From Mya arenaria (taxonomy: Eukaryota > Mollusca > Bivalvia > Myida > Myidae), in contig NC_069124.1 of NCBI RefSeq assembly GCF_026914265.1, positions 60,232,589 to 60,296,588 of the forward strand: a stretch of 64,000 nt of DNA, given 5' to 3'. The notes below the pieces were generated by a model that saw nothing but the letters and a program-made list of their open reading frames with translations, made no database searches and had not been told where the DNA came from. The position numbers and the translations under genes are program-made. Position 1 is the stretch's first letter. Every line of letters begins with the position of its first letter. This document shows, one piece after another, positions 33,501-46,600 of this stretch.

Positions 33501-36500
33501 TTTGACAGTCGAAATATTAATATCCTTGAAATGTATGCATGTCATGATTTCAACATTTATTCAAGTGCTGATGTTAACATCGTTTTATATATCGACGTAA
33601 TAAACGATAAACATATATGTATATGTATTTTAATGTAGCTAAAATAATAATAATCAAGTAGCTGAAATAATTGGTATAATCTATAAAAAATGCGTTAAAA
33701 TGCGTTTGAAGCAATGAGATTTTAAAAATATCCGCGCAACCGGAAGTGGGTCACCCCTCCTTGGCCCGACCCGACTTCCAAATACAAAATACCTTCCGGA
33801 GCCCCTGATATTACTCGTATGTACTTTGCTTTAGAAATCGTTGATTCCAAATACCAAATACACTTCAAAGAACGCCATTCCATGTGCACTTCAGACCTCT
33901 TCATATTGCCATGCTAAAACCATTTCCAAATTCATTGATATCAGCTCTGCCGAGTAGATTTCAGAACTCATTGATATTAGCTATGACAAGTTCACCTCGA
34001 AAGCTCATTGATAATTATAAGCTATGACAAGTTCACCTCGAAAGCTCATTGATATAAGCTATGACAAGTTCACCTCAAAGTTCATTGATATAAGCTATGA
34101 CAAGTTCACCTCGAAAGCTCATTGATATAAGCTATGACAAGCTCACCTCAAAGTTCATTGATGTAAGCTATGACAAGCTCACTTCAACATTCACTGATAT
34201 AAGTCACAGCAAGTTCACATCAGGATTCTTTAATATTAGCTATGTCACGTTCACCTCAGAATTCATTGATATTAGCCCAGACAAGTTCAGCTCAAAATTC
34301 ATTGATATTAGCCCAGACAAGTTCAGCTCAAAATTCATTGATATTAGCTATGCCAAGTACACATCAAAATTCATTGATATTAGCTATGCCAAGCACACAT
34401 CAGATATCATTGATATTAGCCCAGACAAGTTCAGCTCAAAATTTATTGATATTAGCTATGCCAAGTACACATCAAAATTCATTGATTTTAGCTATGCCAA
34501 GAACACATCAGAAATCATTGATACTTACCATAACAAGTTCACCTCAAAATTCATCTATATTGACAATAACAAGTTCCTCTCAAAATTCATTGATATTAGC
34601 TTTGCCAGGTAAACATTAGAATAAGCCTTTCCAAATACTCATCAAAATCATTGATATTCCCCATATCCAGTTCAGATCAGAATTCATTGATATTAGCCAT
34701 GACCATATCACCTCAGAATTCATCGATATTAGCTATGCCAAGTTCAGATCAGAATTCATTGATATAAGCCAGGACAAATTCACCTCAGATTTCAATATTA
34801 TTAACTTCAAAATTCAAATGCTAGTCTGACAGACACACAGATCAGTTTGTTCGTTTAATTAGTAATAAGTGAAAGCTTAAGTCTTTTATTCTAGGAGTAC
34901 CCACCTTTGCCTGACCAGAGATACTTCAAAATGTTGGTTGGGTAGAACAGTTGGGACCTGGTGAAGAAGTCGGAGCAGGTTGAAGGGGAAGACAGAAGCA
35001 CGTTTAGGTGGTCCTGAAGATTCTCTCCTACCGGAAGGTCCGCCATCACCGGAATCTGTCGTCATACAATAGCAATAGGGTGAACTACTATTAAAAGGGA
35101 ATGATTCTATGATTGTTTTGTACGGCGGTGAGCGATGGAAATATAAAGGACTCCCGTCGATACCGTTAAAAAACATTGATATAGCTCTGCCTTGGGCAAT
35201 GTGAGTAATAAAGTTACGTTGTAGTTATTACAGCAATGACAGCTGGAGCAATAACTCTTGACGGTGTTATAACTAAATGCCCAGAATCATGATGATTCTC
35301 ATTTTTATCAATATTGATATTTACTCCTCTTTTAAACATTTTACCATTGCCATACTTACGTTTGCCTCTTCTAAATGCCAACGAGGTCCAATACCGGAAC
35401 ACAAAAGTATATGCGGCGTCATGATTGCGCCTGCGCACAACACAACTTCCTTACGCGCGCGGACCTCCATCGTCCGCCCGTCCTTCACCGCCTCTACCCC
35501 CACCGCTCGATCCCCGTCAAGAAGAACCTGTAACGATATAATAACGTACATTCTTCATGTCAGCGTCTTTTGGCAGTGCACACATTATGTAAATACACTT
35601 GCTTTCTTCCAAAGTCTCCTATTATACTCAGTAATACAAATATCTTTAAAGTGCTTAAGCCATACATTTATGTCTGTGTTTTCTTTCCGAAAAAGCCGTT
35701 ATTACACCGTCGCTTGATTTTCAGTCATACGCCCGTACCTTCCTGACACTGGTGTTTATGGCTATGTGCAGGTTTGGGCGGCTCATGGCGGGCCGCAGGA
35801 AGCAACGGGATGAGCTCGCCCGCAGCCCGTTCTCTGTGATGTTGGTGTACACCGGGGACACGCCTGAAAATGAATTTAATCGGGTTGGCGAGGTCAGAGT
35901 CAATTGTTTTCAAGAATATATATTTTGTTCATCGTTTGCTGGAGTAGTAGCATTTGGTGTGAGGCCATTATTGTGAATAAAGTTGTGATTGTTGAATTAG
36001 ACGGTGATGTCACCGGAAAACCATGCATTGCGCGTATGGTACAAACTACAAGTGAAAACCAAACATGTTTCTTGTTTCCATGTCAGAATTCATCTAGTAA
36101 TTTATGATTTTTTTATAAGTTTTCAACATACTTAAACGCTGAATGAAGAAGACATGTATTGATTACCTATCATGTCTTTTCCGTTGTAATCGATAGTTTT
36201 GTATCCGAGTTCCTCGGCAGCAGAGGACATGAGTCGTGTAAGTGAGGTTATGGTCCGCCGCGTCACGGGCTGCGGCCCATCAGTGTTGTGGTATGCTACA
36301 ACATTATAATACAGCATTTGGTTTTAAACATGTATTGTGTTATTCATCAGAAAAATGTGCTTGAATGCAAATATTGCTTTTTTTGTATGATATTGAGTCA
36401 TGAAACCTGCAAAAGTACAACAAACTTACATTTTAAGATTTAAATTCCTAGAAGGTTGTAAATTGTTTCTAAATGATCTGCAACAGCACCTTTCTCAACA

Positions 36501-37276
36501 TAAGTGTCGCCGTTGTTGATATCAACAAATTTCTCTGACTTAAGGAAGTATGGGAGGACGTCCCTGTAGCTCCATCCGGTGCAGCCCCGCTCCTCCCAGG
36601 AGTCGAAGTCGTGCCGGGACCCGCGCACGTACAGCATTGCGTTTATGCTGCTCGAGCCACCAAGAATCTTGCCCCGGGGATAGAACAACCGCTGCAATAC
36701 ATTCGTTAACAATATTGTGAAGAGTTATATTTATTAAAAGACAAATGCAACGTACTGAACAAAACAAGGCTTGCACATGTATATGTGTGTTTTGCTCTTA
36801 AATACATAACGTTTTTAAACATAATTATTAAAGTCTAGAACCGTGGTCATAATGCATTACATGTTCTTTGCAGGCAAACATAGAATGTTTCTGCGGCTCT
36901 GAAACAAATGCCCAGTCCCTTGTTGGTGTCCGCTGCAGTGCGCCGTACATTATGGGCGTGGACACCATACGGTCCTTGGCATCGTCTCCACCCGCCTCAA
37001 CTAGAAGGACGGTATTTCCGGCATCCTCGGACAGACGTGCGGCCAAAACCGACCCCGCCGATCCCGCACCGACTGTATTAAAAAGATAGAGGAACTGAAT
37101 AATGGTGATAAATAGGGTCCATCCTCTAAACACAACTCCAAATACGATGAATCATTGCACATATTCGCTCGCATTGCAATTGTTTATACTATAATTATAA
37201 GAGATGACAAATGTATACGTGCACCTATAATGAAGTCGTATTCCTGTAGCAGGTTTCCTGTAACTTGTGTTGCCAT
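27520..37276 (-). CDS. GMC oxidoreductase, choline-dehydrogenase-like
   Basis: Eleven coding exons (minus, 5' to 3'): 37276-37225, 37072-36861, 36691-36490, 36295-36167, 35863-35739, 35527-35360, 35055-34905, 29331-29174, 28586-28400, 28251-28020 and 27688-27520. All have GT-AG borders and consistent phases, and give 594 residues, the usual length for the family. Landmarks: ADP-binding GAGSAG at 19-24, GMC signature 1 ([19 protein letters not shown], from about 94), signature 2 ([16 protein letters not shown], about 273-288), catalytic His517 in [10 protein letters not shown] and the partner Asn561 in SGNTN. These FAD enzymes oxidise alcohols such as choline or sugars; the substrate is not fixed by sequence. 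No clear mitochondrial leader is seen. The ATG lies 6 bases into an exon, so a 5' UTR exon lies upstream. Intron 7 is 5.6 kb and full of repeats. Confidence 0.9.
29777..30040. repeat. Dispersed repeat, copy 1 (in GMC intron 7)
   Basis: About 250 bases match 48234-48500: CCTAGTTTAAGGAATGTTTG, GGCATGATAAT, TGCTAATTGCACTGGTGTCA, CAGTAGGGGCCAATTTCCTG, and a shared 3' part with a G-run followed by TACTTATAGAAGG. No coding capacity. The other copy ends in CTTAAACTAGG, complementary to the start, so it may be a small non-autonomous DNA element. Confidence 0.7.
30330..31000. mobile_element. Foldback/MITE-like element with 55-bp inverted arms
   Basis: Inverted arms at about 30521-30576 and 30818-30875 share a core of some 46 identical bases (ATTCGGAGCTCCTCGGCCAT and on to CCTCGGATGTAT). 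Outside the arms lie motifs seen again near 54.37 kb and 55.14-55.34 kb: TTAGTGCCGTGGATGGAGGA, TTATCGGGTGAGCCGA, TAACCTGTTACTTTGTTTA-like text, and a right part around TTCAATACGTT and AAAGT.ATTGCATTTT. The repeat family is thus scattered in this region; the outer limits are approximate. No transposase is seen. Confidence 0.65.
31500..33610 (+). mobile_element. Decayed hAT DNA transposon (transposase remnant)
   Basis: Plus-strand pieces read as hAT transposase. An N-terminal part at 31701-31982 has [17 protein letters not shown]. Further on comes [20 protein letters not shown] and HEEFIGLH near 32115-32215 (the catalytic core with its Asp). The C-terminal dimerisation domain at about 33208-33450 has [20 protein letters not shown] and TYLG...[13 protein letters not shown]. 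Stops and frame changes separate these pieces (the first frame ends at TGA 31980-31982), so it is inactive. I could not define terminal inverted repeats. It lies antisense within intron 7 of the GMC gene. Confidence 0.8.
33930..34800. repeat. 36-bp minisatellite in GMC intron 7
   Basis: About two dozen units of roughly 36 bases, with core TTCATTGATATTAGCTATGC and CAAGTTCACCTCAAAA, diverge toward both ends. Because 36 is a multiple of three, open frames such as 34097-34612 (period of 12 residues, FIDISYAK) appear; they are not genes. The array ends about 100 bases from exon 7 (34905). Confidence 0.9.
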
Positions 37277-40200
37277 TCCGAATCTGCAAAGTATTGAAAC
37301 GTTCTTAATTACTAGTACATAATTAGTAGTATTGCCTTTAACTCGGTTAGTATTAAATGCTTGGCGACAGAAGAGATACCACCCCTTAACAGAGGATGTG
37401 GAAATTGGTTTTGAGGATCAAAATGTTAAATGTTTCAAATAAATGTTAAGTTTGGAGGTTTAATATAAAGCAGGCATAATACATTCATCTTTTGGAACAA
37501 TTGTAGGTGTGCTAACGAGTGCAAATCTAAGGAAACCATATTTCATCAAATTTTAGCTCAAAGAGGATTGGCAATATTTCGGAAGTTTTTTATGCAATAT
37601 GACAGTTTAGTTGTGTGTGTCAAAATGTGCCGGTATGCTCTATCAACAATACCATGTTGTTTTGTCGGGAGTGCTTTTATGTTAACTTTAGAACGATATT
37701 CGGATTTATGTTAAAAGGCAGTTAATGTTATTGAATATATTATTTCTTATTTGAATAGATTTCGAAAAGAAACCAGAAGGCACAGTTGACAGGGTAATCG
37801 GTAAAATGTTGACCCGTAAAAAATTCAAATTCTTTAAAGACCTTTCCACGAACATGCAAACGCTTTATGGGACATAATCTTCTTTCTGCTTCTTCCGATT
37901 ACCGTCGACCAAAACATGTTGCATAATGGATGTATGGCTTACTCTTAAAAAAGATATGTCACCAAAACTTGTTATTACATTGGTTTTTTTTCTCTTTTGG
38001 TGGCAACCAATTCTTCTTTTTTTCTTAAGTAAATAACATTTCCTCATTTTTCTAGTTACGTTTAATCATAGATTTACGACATCGACGCTATATTGACGCC
38101 TGGGAAGGGCTGAAACTAATGTTGTAATAACTGGTAGACCAACCCATTTGTTCTTTTTGTTTTAATTGATTGTAAGTGTACGTTTAAATTGTATGCAAAA
38201 TAATTCTGTTTACAAAAGAGCAATAAACTATGATTAAACTAAACCATTTTCAACAACTTAATAATTTTCTTATTCGATGATAAACATAACTGAAGGTTTT
38301 ACTGAACGTTTACCGGCTGCTACAGCAATACAAGGCTTTGTGGCAAATTTCATGCAATACACTGATGCCGGCCAGTTCCTTTCGTAAACAAACGCATGGA
38401 AGAAAAGTTTACGTAATAGATGTTTTGAATAGACTAACGTTACTGTTGAAAACCGCACAATTCGCCGTAATGTTCACTCAGTTTGTAATTCTGAATGAAC
38501 TATAAAACTGTTCGTGTCTCGCCCAAAGATTCAGGTTTGTAAATCTTGCAACTTACTGACCGACAATTTAGAATGCATTTGCTACTGTTTTATAACATGA
38601 GAAAGATAATATAGCGCTATCTCGACTTCATAACACACTAACACAAGTCGATAATGACTGACTTTATGGACTTGTCCGGACTCATGCATGATGTGCATAC
38701 GCATGCATGATGTGCATTTTGGTTTTTTCACAGCTGAAAATTTTAACTGTGGTTGTTTCAAATGCTGCGTTGATTTTAGTATCCAGTATGGCGAGCCTGA
38801 ATAACATGTCTGCCATTTATAATGTTAATGAAATGGATTCTTATGATGTGCTTGTTGTATGTGAATTTCTAGTAAAACTGTTTTACATCTAGTGATCATA
38901 ATTATCTTCATAGTTCGTATGGTTTTTATATTTGATTATTATAAATGATCAGATTAAATATTCAGCATTTGGGATAATTGTATGAATTATTAACGGATGA
39001 AGTTTACTTTTAATTTCAATATAAAATAAAAATATTTTAATATAACCATTTTAACTAGACTAAAACCCCTTTCATCATGATTCTACCCCCCCCCCCCCCC
39101 CCCACAAAAAAAAAATTAAAAAAATAGAAGGGCGCAAGTCAAATGGTTACGCTCTAAACTTACGTCCCCTCTAACGTAAACTCCTGGACCCACCCCTGTC
39201 TCTACATAAGGTAATATGTCAATCTCTTCAGTTTTGGAGCAATAAAAAGTATCTCATGATCTATGTATCTATCTTCTGTGTATCTTTGAAATGGTAAACT
39301 TCTTCTTTATGTACAGTTTCATGAACTCATTGGACAACAACATTAAAGTTTTAAAAATAAATTTACCTTTCAATTTAATCCAAACATCATTTGAACAAGT
39401 TTTGTCAAACTTAACTGAACTTTCTTCAAGATACGTGTAGTTCTAATTTTTGACCGGATACTAGCATGCACGTACCATATAATAACTCTTACATGTCATA
39501 TTTGGGACGTCTGTCATTTGAAGTAAAAGAAGGTTTAGGCAAGAATGAAGGAAACATGTTTTTTAAACAAATGGAACAAATAAAAAGTCCTCAAAGTACA
39601 CACATTTGATTGAAAAAGAAAACACTGTTTTTGTAATCGTTTTTAACGGACTGAATATTGAACTCACATGTATAACTATATTTAGATCGTAAACATACAC
39701 AAAATGAAATAGAGCAGAACCGTCAGCATAGTTTTATATTTATTCGTGTGTTGCTTTACGTACATTTTTCAAGAAAATCATCATTCTGTAGATATGCAAT
39801 TTTTTGTTTGTTTAATTAACAATGATTTTGTTCTATGGCATTTTATATTATAAATTAAATGTATAAAGTGAATGATTGATTGATTCGCTGGTTTCACACT
39901 GTATAAATATAGGTATTACTCGAGGATTGTGAGCTATTCGGATAACCATAAAAGGTAAAACTTCAGTTGGTGGTACGCTTTGTACGACGTAAGCCAAAAC
40001 ATGAGATCACAAGCACTGACTGTCTTGAAGATCATAGGATACCTTGTGTTTCTATATAAGTTCATAATTAATGGCAATATCATCAGTAATGGTACGTATA
40101 ATTTATTTATATGATTGTTATTCAACTTATTGATTATATTCGGACATGTTGTATTATTGACATCTTGCCGACTGAAAAAATAAAGGTATTAACTAAAGTA

Positions 40201-40332
40201 TCACTGAAAACAATTATTTAAGAAATGCTGTAGTATTTGACTGCTACCCCATACACACCGTCCCCCCAGTTGGTACGGGGTTGGGTGAGGGAGCTTTTTA
40301 AGTATTTATTACGCAACAATATGATATAGTCA
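37277..40332. other. Divergent intergenic region between GMC and ASB genes
   Basis: This region lies between two head-to-head genes and must hold both promoters. Visible items are a dispersed repeat (38841-38999), a C-run of about 18 with an adjoining A-run (39085-39115) and an ATGCATGATGTGCAT pair near 38685-38717. I could not place a convincing TATA box or first exon. Confidence 0.5.
38841..38999. repeat. Dispersed repeat, pair member 1
   Basis: About 150 bases resemble 47551-47694 in the same orientation. Shared blocks include TTATG.TGTGCTTGTTG, TATTTCTAGTAAAACT, TATTTGATTATAAT and TTTTCAGCATTTG. Moderate divergence suggests an old element; no ends are evident. Confidence 0.55.
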
Positions 40333-40406
40333 ATCTAAAATGCCGTTCAGGCTTCTGTTTTTTTTTAAAAAGATTAAAAACAGAAGCCTGGACGGCTTTT
40401 TAGAAT
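40333..40406. repeat. Hairpin-forming inverted repeat upstream of ASB gene
   Basis: Arms of about 29 bases (ATCTAAAATGCCGTTCAGGC... and its complement ending near 40406) pair with two mismatches around an AT-rich loop of about 14 bases. It lies about 230 bases upstream of the ASB start codon. The length of stem and loop is like that of a small RNA hairpin, but a tiny foldback element explains it equally well. Confidence 0.6.
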
Positions 40407-40636
40407 GACAACAATAGGATAGAAAATGATACTGGCTGAAACAGGCAAGTGACTGACGGAATATAGCTCTATATATGTACGCCGAACTCTTTCCGTTGAC
40501 GAAATTTCTATCATGGTATAGAAGTGCAGGTCAGTTCAACGCCGTATCGGTAATATATATCGTATTAAAAGTAATACTACACATGTATGTAATTGCTTAG
40601 TTTAATGTCGTTTGACTGTAGCCACGCCAAATACTA

Positions 40637-43600
40637 ATGAAGCCGTTGGTTCCCGAGGCGGAGGATGCGGTGGTGCGGCTGACGGATACATTAACGGAGG
40701 CGTCCATACCTGAAGGTGAACCTGAAGTCTTCCACGCCGTCCGCTACGGCGATACAGATATGATCATGCGGCAATTACGAGCCGGATTCGATATCAACAC
40801 AACATTTAATGGTATGTCAGTAGGCGCTTCACTTAATTAGACCATTTATCAGAACATCATTGTTTTAAAACTTACATAAAGCTGCATTTTCAGAGCAACT
40901 ACAATTCATTTATCGATCTTCTATGTGGTCAAATATGTGAATTCTTTTACAGGCGGGTCTTACACGTTGACGGCAAGCACAATGTCCCATCGGATCCACA
41001 CGACTCAATACGCCGCCCTCCACCTCGCCGTGATTCACTCCACATACCAGGTAGCGCCACACCAATACCATACAAGCTAAGTTTATACTATATTTAAGCG
41101 TTTGTTTTGGCTCGATTGTGGAGACATATTTTAGCTGATATTTATCCCTATCAGTATGTTTCTTGGATGGAAGCAGACACATGTCCATAGAGAACGTTCA
41201 TGTATGACATATTTGGTTAGAGGTTGACTTATAACACATATAAAACTGGAGATATACATCGCTTGTCCTCTCCCATCACTCCCACCTCTTCCACTAGAAC
41301 CTATATTCCACCTCAAGCACATATACTACTAGATCACCTATACCGCAAGATCACCACTAGATCACCTATACCACTAGAACAAATGTACCACAAGATATCA
41401 TTAGCTAACCTATAATACCTCTACCATTTCCAGTACCTTAACACCAAGATCATCTTTAGCACTAGATCACCTATTCCACTAGATCACCCATACCACTAGA
41501 TCAACCATGCCACTAGATCATCTATACCACTAGATCACCTATACCACTAGATCACCTATACCACTAGATAACCTTTACCACTAGATCGCCTATACCACTA
41601 GATCACCTATACCACTATATCACCCATGCCACTAGATCACCTATAACACTAGATCACCTATACCACTAGATAACCTTTACCACTAGATCACCTATACCAC
41701 TATATCACCCATGCCACTAGATCACCTATAACACTAGATCACCTATACCACTATATCACATATACCACTAGATCACCTATACCACTAGGTCACATATAGC
41801 AGTAGAAAACCACTAGATCACATATACCACTACATCACCTATATCACAAGATCACATATACCACTAGATCACCTATACCACTATATCACCCATGCCACTA
41901 TATCACCTATACCACAAGATCACCTATACCACTAGATCACCAATACCACTAAACCACCTATACCATTAGGTCACCTATACCATTAGATCACATATACCAT
42001 TAGATCACCTATACTACTAGATCACCTATATCACTAGATCACCTATACCACTAGATCACCTATACCACTAGATCACATATACCATTAGATCACCTATACC
42101 ACTAGGTCACATATACCAGTAGAAAACCACTAGATGAACTATACCACTAGATCACATATACAACTAGATCACATATACCATTAGATCACCTATACCACTA
42201 GGTCACATGTACCAGTAGAAAACCACTAGATGAACCATACCACTAGATCAACTATACCACTAGATCACATATACCACTAGATCACCTATACCACTAGATC
42301 ACCTATACCGCTATAGCACCTATACCACTAGAAAACCACTAGATCGCATATACCACTTTGGCACCTATACCACTAGATCACCTATACCACTTGATCACCT
42401 ATACCATCAGGTCACATATACCACTAGATAACCTATAACACTATATCACATGTACCACAAGATCACCTATACCACCCTATCAGCTTTACAACTAGATCAC
42501 CTATACCGCTATATCACCTATACTTCTATAAAACCACTAGATCACCTATACCACTTTATCACCTATACCACTAGATCACCTATATCACATATGCCACCAG
42601 ATCACCGATATCACCTATACCACTAAATCCCCTAAACCACCAGATCACCTATATCACATATACCACTAATTCCCCTAAACTACCAGATCACCGATATCAC
42701 CAATACAACTAAATCCCCTAAACCACTAGATCACCATTATCACCAATACAACTAAATCCCCTAAACCACCAGATCACCTTTATCACCAATACAACTAAAT
42801 CCCCTAAACCACCAGATCACCATTATCACCAATACAACTAGATCACCTAAACCACCAGATCACCTTTATCACCAATACATCTAAATCCCCTAAACCACCA
42901 GATCACCTTTATCACCAATACAACCAAATCCCCTAAACCACCAGCTCACCATTATCACCAATACAACTAATTCCCCTAAACCACCAGATCACCTTTATCA
43001 CCAATACAACTAAATCCCCTAAACCACTAGATCACCATTATCACCAATACAACTAAATCCCCTAAACCACCAGATCACCTTTATCACCAATACAACTAAA
43101 TCCCCTAAACCACCAGATCACCATTATCACCAATACAACTTATTCCCCTAAACCATCAGATCACCTTTATCACCAATACAACTAAATCCCCTAAACCACC
43201 AGATCACCTTTATCACCAATACAACTAAATCCCCTAAACCACCAGATCACCATTATCACCAATACAACTAAATCCCCTAAACCACCAGATCACCTTTATC
43301 ACCAATACAACTAAATCCCCTAAACCACCAGATCACCTTTATCACCAATACAACTAAATCCCCTAAACCACCAGATCACCCTTATCACATACACCACTAG
43401 ATCACCTATATCACCAATACAACTAAATCCCCTAAACCACCAGATCACCTTTATCACATACACCACTAGATCAACTATATCACATATACCACTAGATCAC
43501 CTTTACCACCAGATCACCTTTATCACCAACACCACGGTCTTTTGCAGAAAGATATTAAGTATTACAGTTGCAGTTGGTGAACATGTGTTGGCGGACTGTG

Positions 43601-46600
43601 TACTGTGTATATCTACTACTTAGTTTCAACTTCAGGTTCTCCGGGAGCTGTTGAACACGGAGGGGGTGGACATCAACATCACGGACGAACAGAGGCGGAC
43701 TCCTCTACACTTTGCTGTTGTGGCCAACAGACGCTCTGTCATACAGCTGCTTGTCGAACTAGGTATCAGCCATAGCCATAACAACCTTCCAAGAAAGAAA
43801 ACCCGTCGTAAAACAGCTCATTATTTATGTAATCAAGATATCACTGACCTCTGTCAAAGTTTCTAATATATGTTTTAACTTGAGTTTTAAAAAAATCTAT
43901 ATGCAACTTCGTGCAAGGTATGTTATGGTATGTTGAAAACCCGCTCAGCCCAGTGTCTGATATGTTTAGTGTAACCTTGCAGCTTGTTTAACCATATTCT
44001 GTGTGCATTCTCTATACATGTATATCCAGGTTGTAACATCGATGTGCAGTCGTCAAGTGGACGGACGCCCCTGCTGGACGCGGTCATATCTGATCAGCTA
44101 GACTCCGCGCGGATGCTCATTGATCTCGGGGCCGACCTGAACCTCACCGACACCAAGGGCACATCCCCGCTCCACCATTTGTGCTTCAGTAGACGGCCAC
44201 ATCAAGACTTCATACAGCTACTGCTGTCGAGTATGTATCCATTTACTCACGGGAGTGTTGCTATCTACTGACACTGCAGAATACCAGAATGGTTTTGATC
44301 GCATATTATGTTTTGCTAATGGCAGGGGCAGGTTATATTTCAAATGCATTAATCAAACTACGGAAATCTCAAAAAGTTTACAAAGTATGGATGCAAACTT
44401 TGAAGCCATGCATGATTTTCCTTGCTTACAGAGAAATGTAATGTGAACATAACAAACTTGAAAGGATCCACCCCGCTCATGTTCGCCTGCTCCCTCCGGA
44501 ACCTTCCCACCGTCAAACTGCTGCTTCAACATGGGGCCAACATCAACCAGGTAAGTAGCCTCAGTGAATATATTTCAGCTCCACTAATCATACCCATAGA
44601 TGATAGTGATCTAGCAGTGAGGAGTCCGCCTTACCAAAAATCCGTGGGTTCTATAGTCACAATACTATCTCTTAGCCTCTCGAAGACCTTTCAACAATTA
44701 TTCAACCTTGGAGAGTGTTTTCAAAGTGTATTTATCATAGTAACTGTTGAAACTCTTCCCTTAATAGAACATCTCTCGAAGGTGTCGCCTGGGTTCTACC
44801 AAGAAAAGGGACGCAATAACTAATAAATAATATTATTTTTATAATTGACTTACTTCCCTTGATGAATGGAGCGTTTGAAACGTTTGATGAACAAAGCCCG
44901 TCGTAGTACTACTTAACTGGTGCAACAAATCTTGAGTCATTAAATATTAACCGACGGACATCTGTCATACATTTTAACACATGCTTTCGTTTTATCGATT
45001 CCGATGTTAATCGAAATCTTGAATACAATTGGTACAAAAAGATGGCGCGATTTGTGTTTTAGGTCAATTCCGTTTGGCGTAGGATTTAAGTGTTTGTTTT
45101 TCACGTAATTTGACCATGGCCATACGCTTAAGACAAAATAAGATACTAGTTACATGACAAGACATTTAAAAAAAGAAGCCGAGCAACGACACAGAGGATA
45201 TACAAGATGACCGTGACTGAACAATCAACTGATGCACAGTTAAGGCAGCATTTCAGCACTTGACAGCTACACATAGAGAAATAAACAGGCTCGGAAACTG
45301 CGCGTCTATATTCAAACTAAGTATTTCATGTATATTCATATATTCATATATTAAATTCTTTTGAATACAGACGTTAAAACAATGTGCAAAATTTGAATTA
45401 GATATAAAAAAGCGGCAATCAAAACAGCACTGATGAAGCACAATATTTTGCAGAAATGACGAGACCATTTTTTACAGAGTACGTCACATATACACAAAAT
45501 CCATACTCAGCAATGTTTCCGGGTATCAAGTTCATGTGTTCACTTACCCGAAAGAAAATGTGTGTTAGCTACTAAACAATCAAATAACAAGCCGTTTACA
45601 TGTACTTTGACCGGATTTTCATATACCTTGTTGTTTCGAAGGTACAAGACACCGTACCGTTTAAAATGTAAAACAACACAACATCAATAACATGAAATTG
45701 ACATTTGGAAGTCCATTGAACAATTCCGTTATTTGTAGTAATTACCTCATCCCAGCATACGTACAATTATCATACGATGATATAAACTCTTAATAACGCA
45801 GCCATGGTTTTAGGATTTTAATTTGAAATAAGACCTTCTATCGCCCTGTTTCGTCAGTGACTATCACGATTCGCCGTCGTCGATGGTAAATACTAAATAA
45901 ACAAAAATTTATACAAAACTAGATATATTCTGCGTATTTCAGCGTGACGATAACGGTATGACGGCGATCCAGTTCTGCGTGGGACACAAAACCCGGCTCA
46001 GCTCATTGCTACTCTGTCTCATGCATAACGGCGCGGACATCAACATTATTGACCGGAAGGGTGAATACTTACTGCATAACTAATTTCGTGTCTTGAACCT
46101 TCGAGGCCTACAACCCTTAGTACATGAGCGGGGCTCAAACAGCAAAAAACTAGATCCGCAATTTCAATCAAATCCAAATTGAAGTAAAACCTGGAGCATT
46201 TTATTATGAATACTAGGAGAGTTTTCGTACTATGGATTCAGGTTTAGCAATGCAGTTCTTCTGTTGAAACTCTGCTAGCTAAAAACTTGGTCCGAGTTTT
46301 CTTTATGAAAAGTCCCCCAGAGACTTGGTCGTAAATCAAGAAGTAAAGCAATAACGTGAATAAAAGTTCAAGGTGTAAACAAACTGACTGAAATTATTAC
46401 CAACGTCCCATTAAACAGTCAGGGTGTATTTCGCAGACTTCATTTGTGTAAATACAGTAACTGTTGTATTTTAAAGGTACCAAATTGCACAACCATTTGC
46501 GTGTGTATTCCAGGTCGTACGTTGCTAGACATGGCGATAGGGAACATGTCGCTGACCACCATCGTGGCGCTGCTGCTAGCTGACGTCCCCCGTGACGCCG

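Noticed and set aside
34097-34619. Open frames of 171 and 125 codons with 12-residue repeats
   Set aside because: They read through the 36-bp minisatellite in the GMC intron and have no family features.
41420-43530. CRISPR-like array
   Set aside because: The repeats are contiguous without unique spacers, and the genome is eukaryotic; the same holds for the arrays at 55.9-59.3 and 60.7-62.1 kb.
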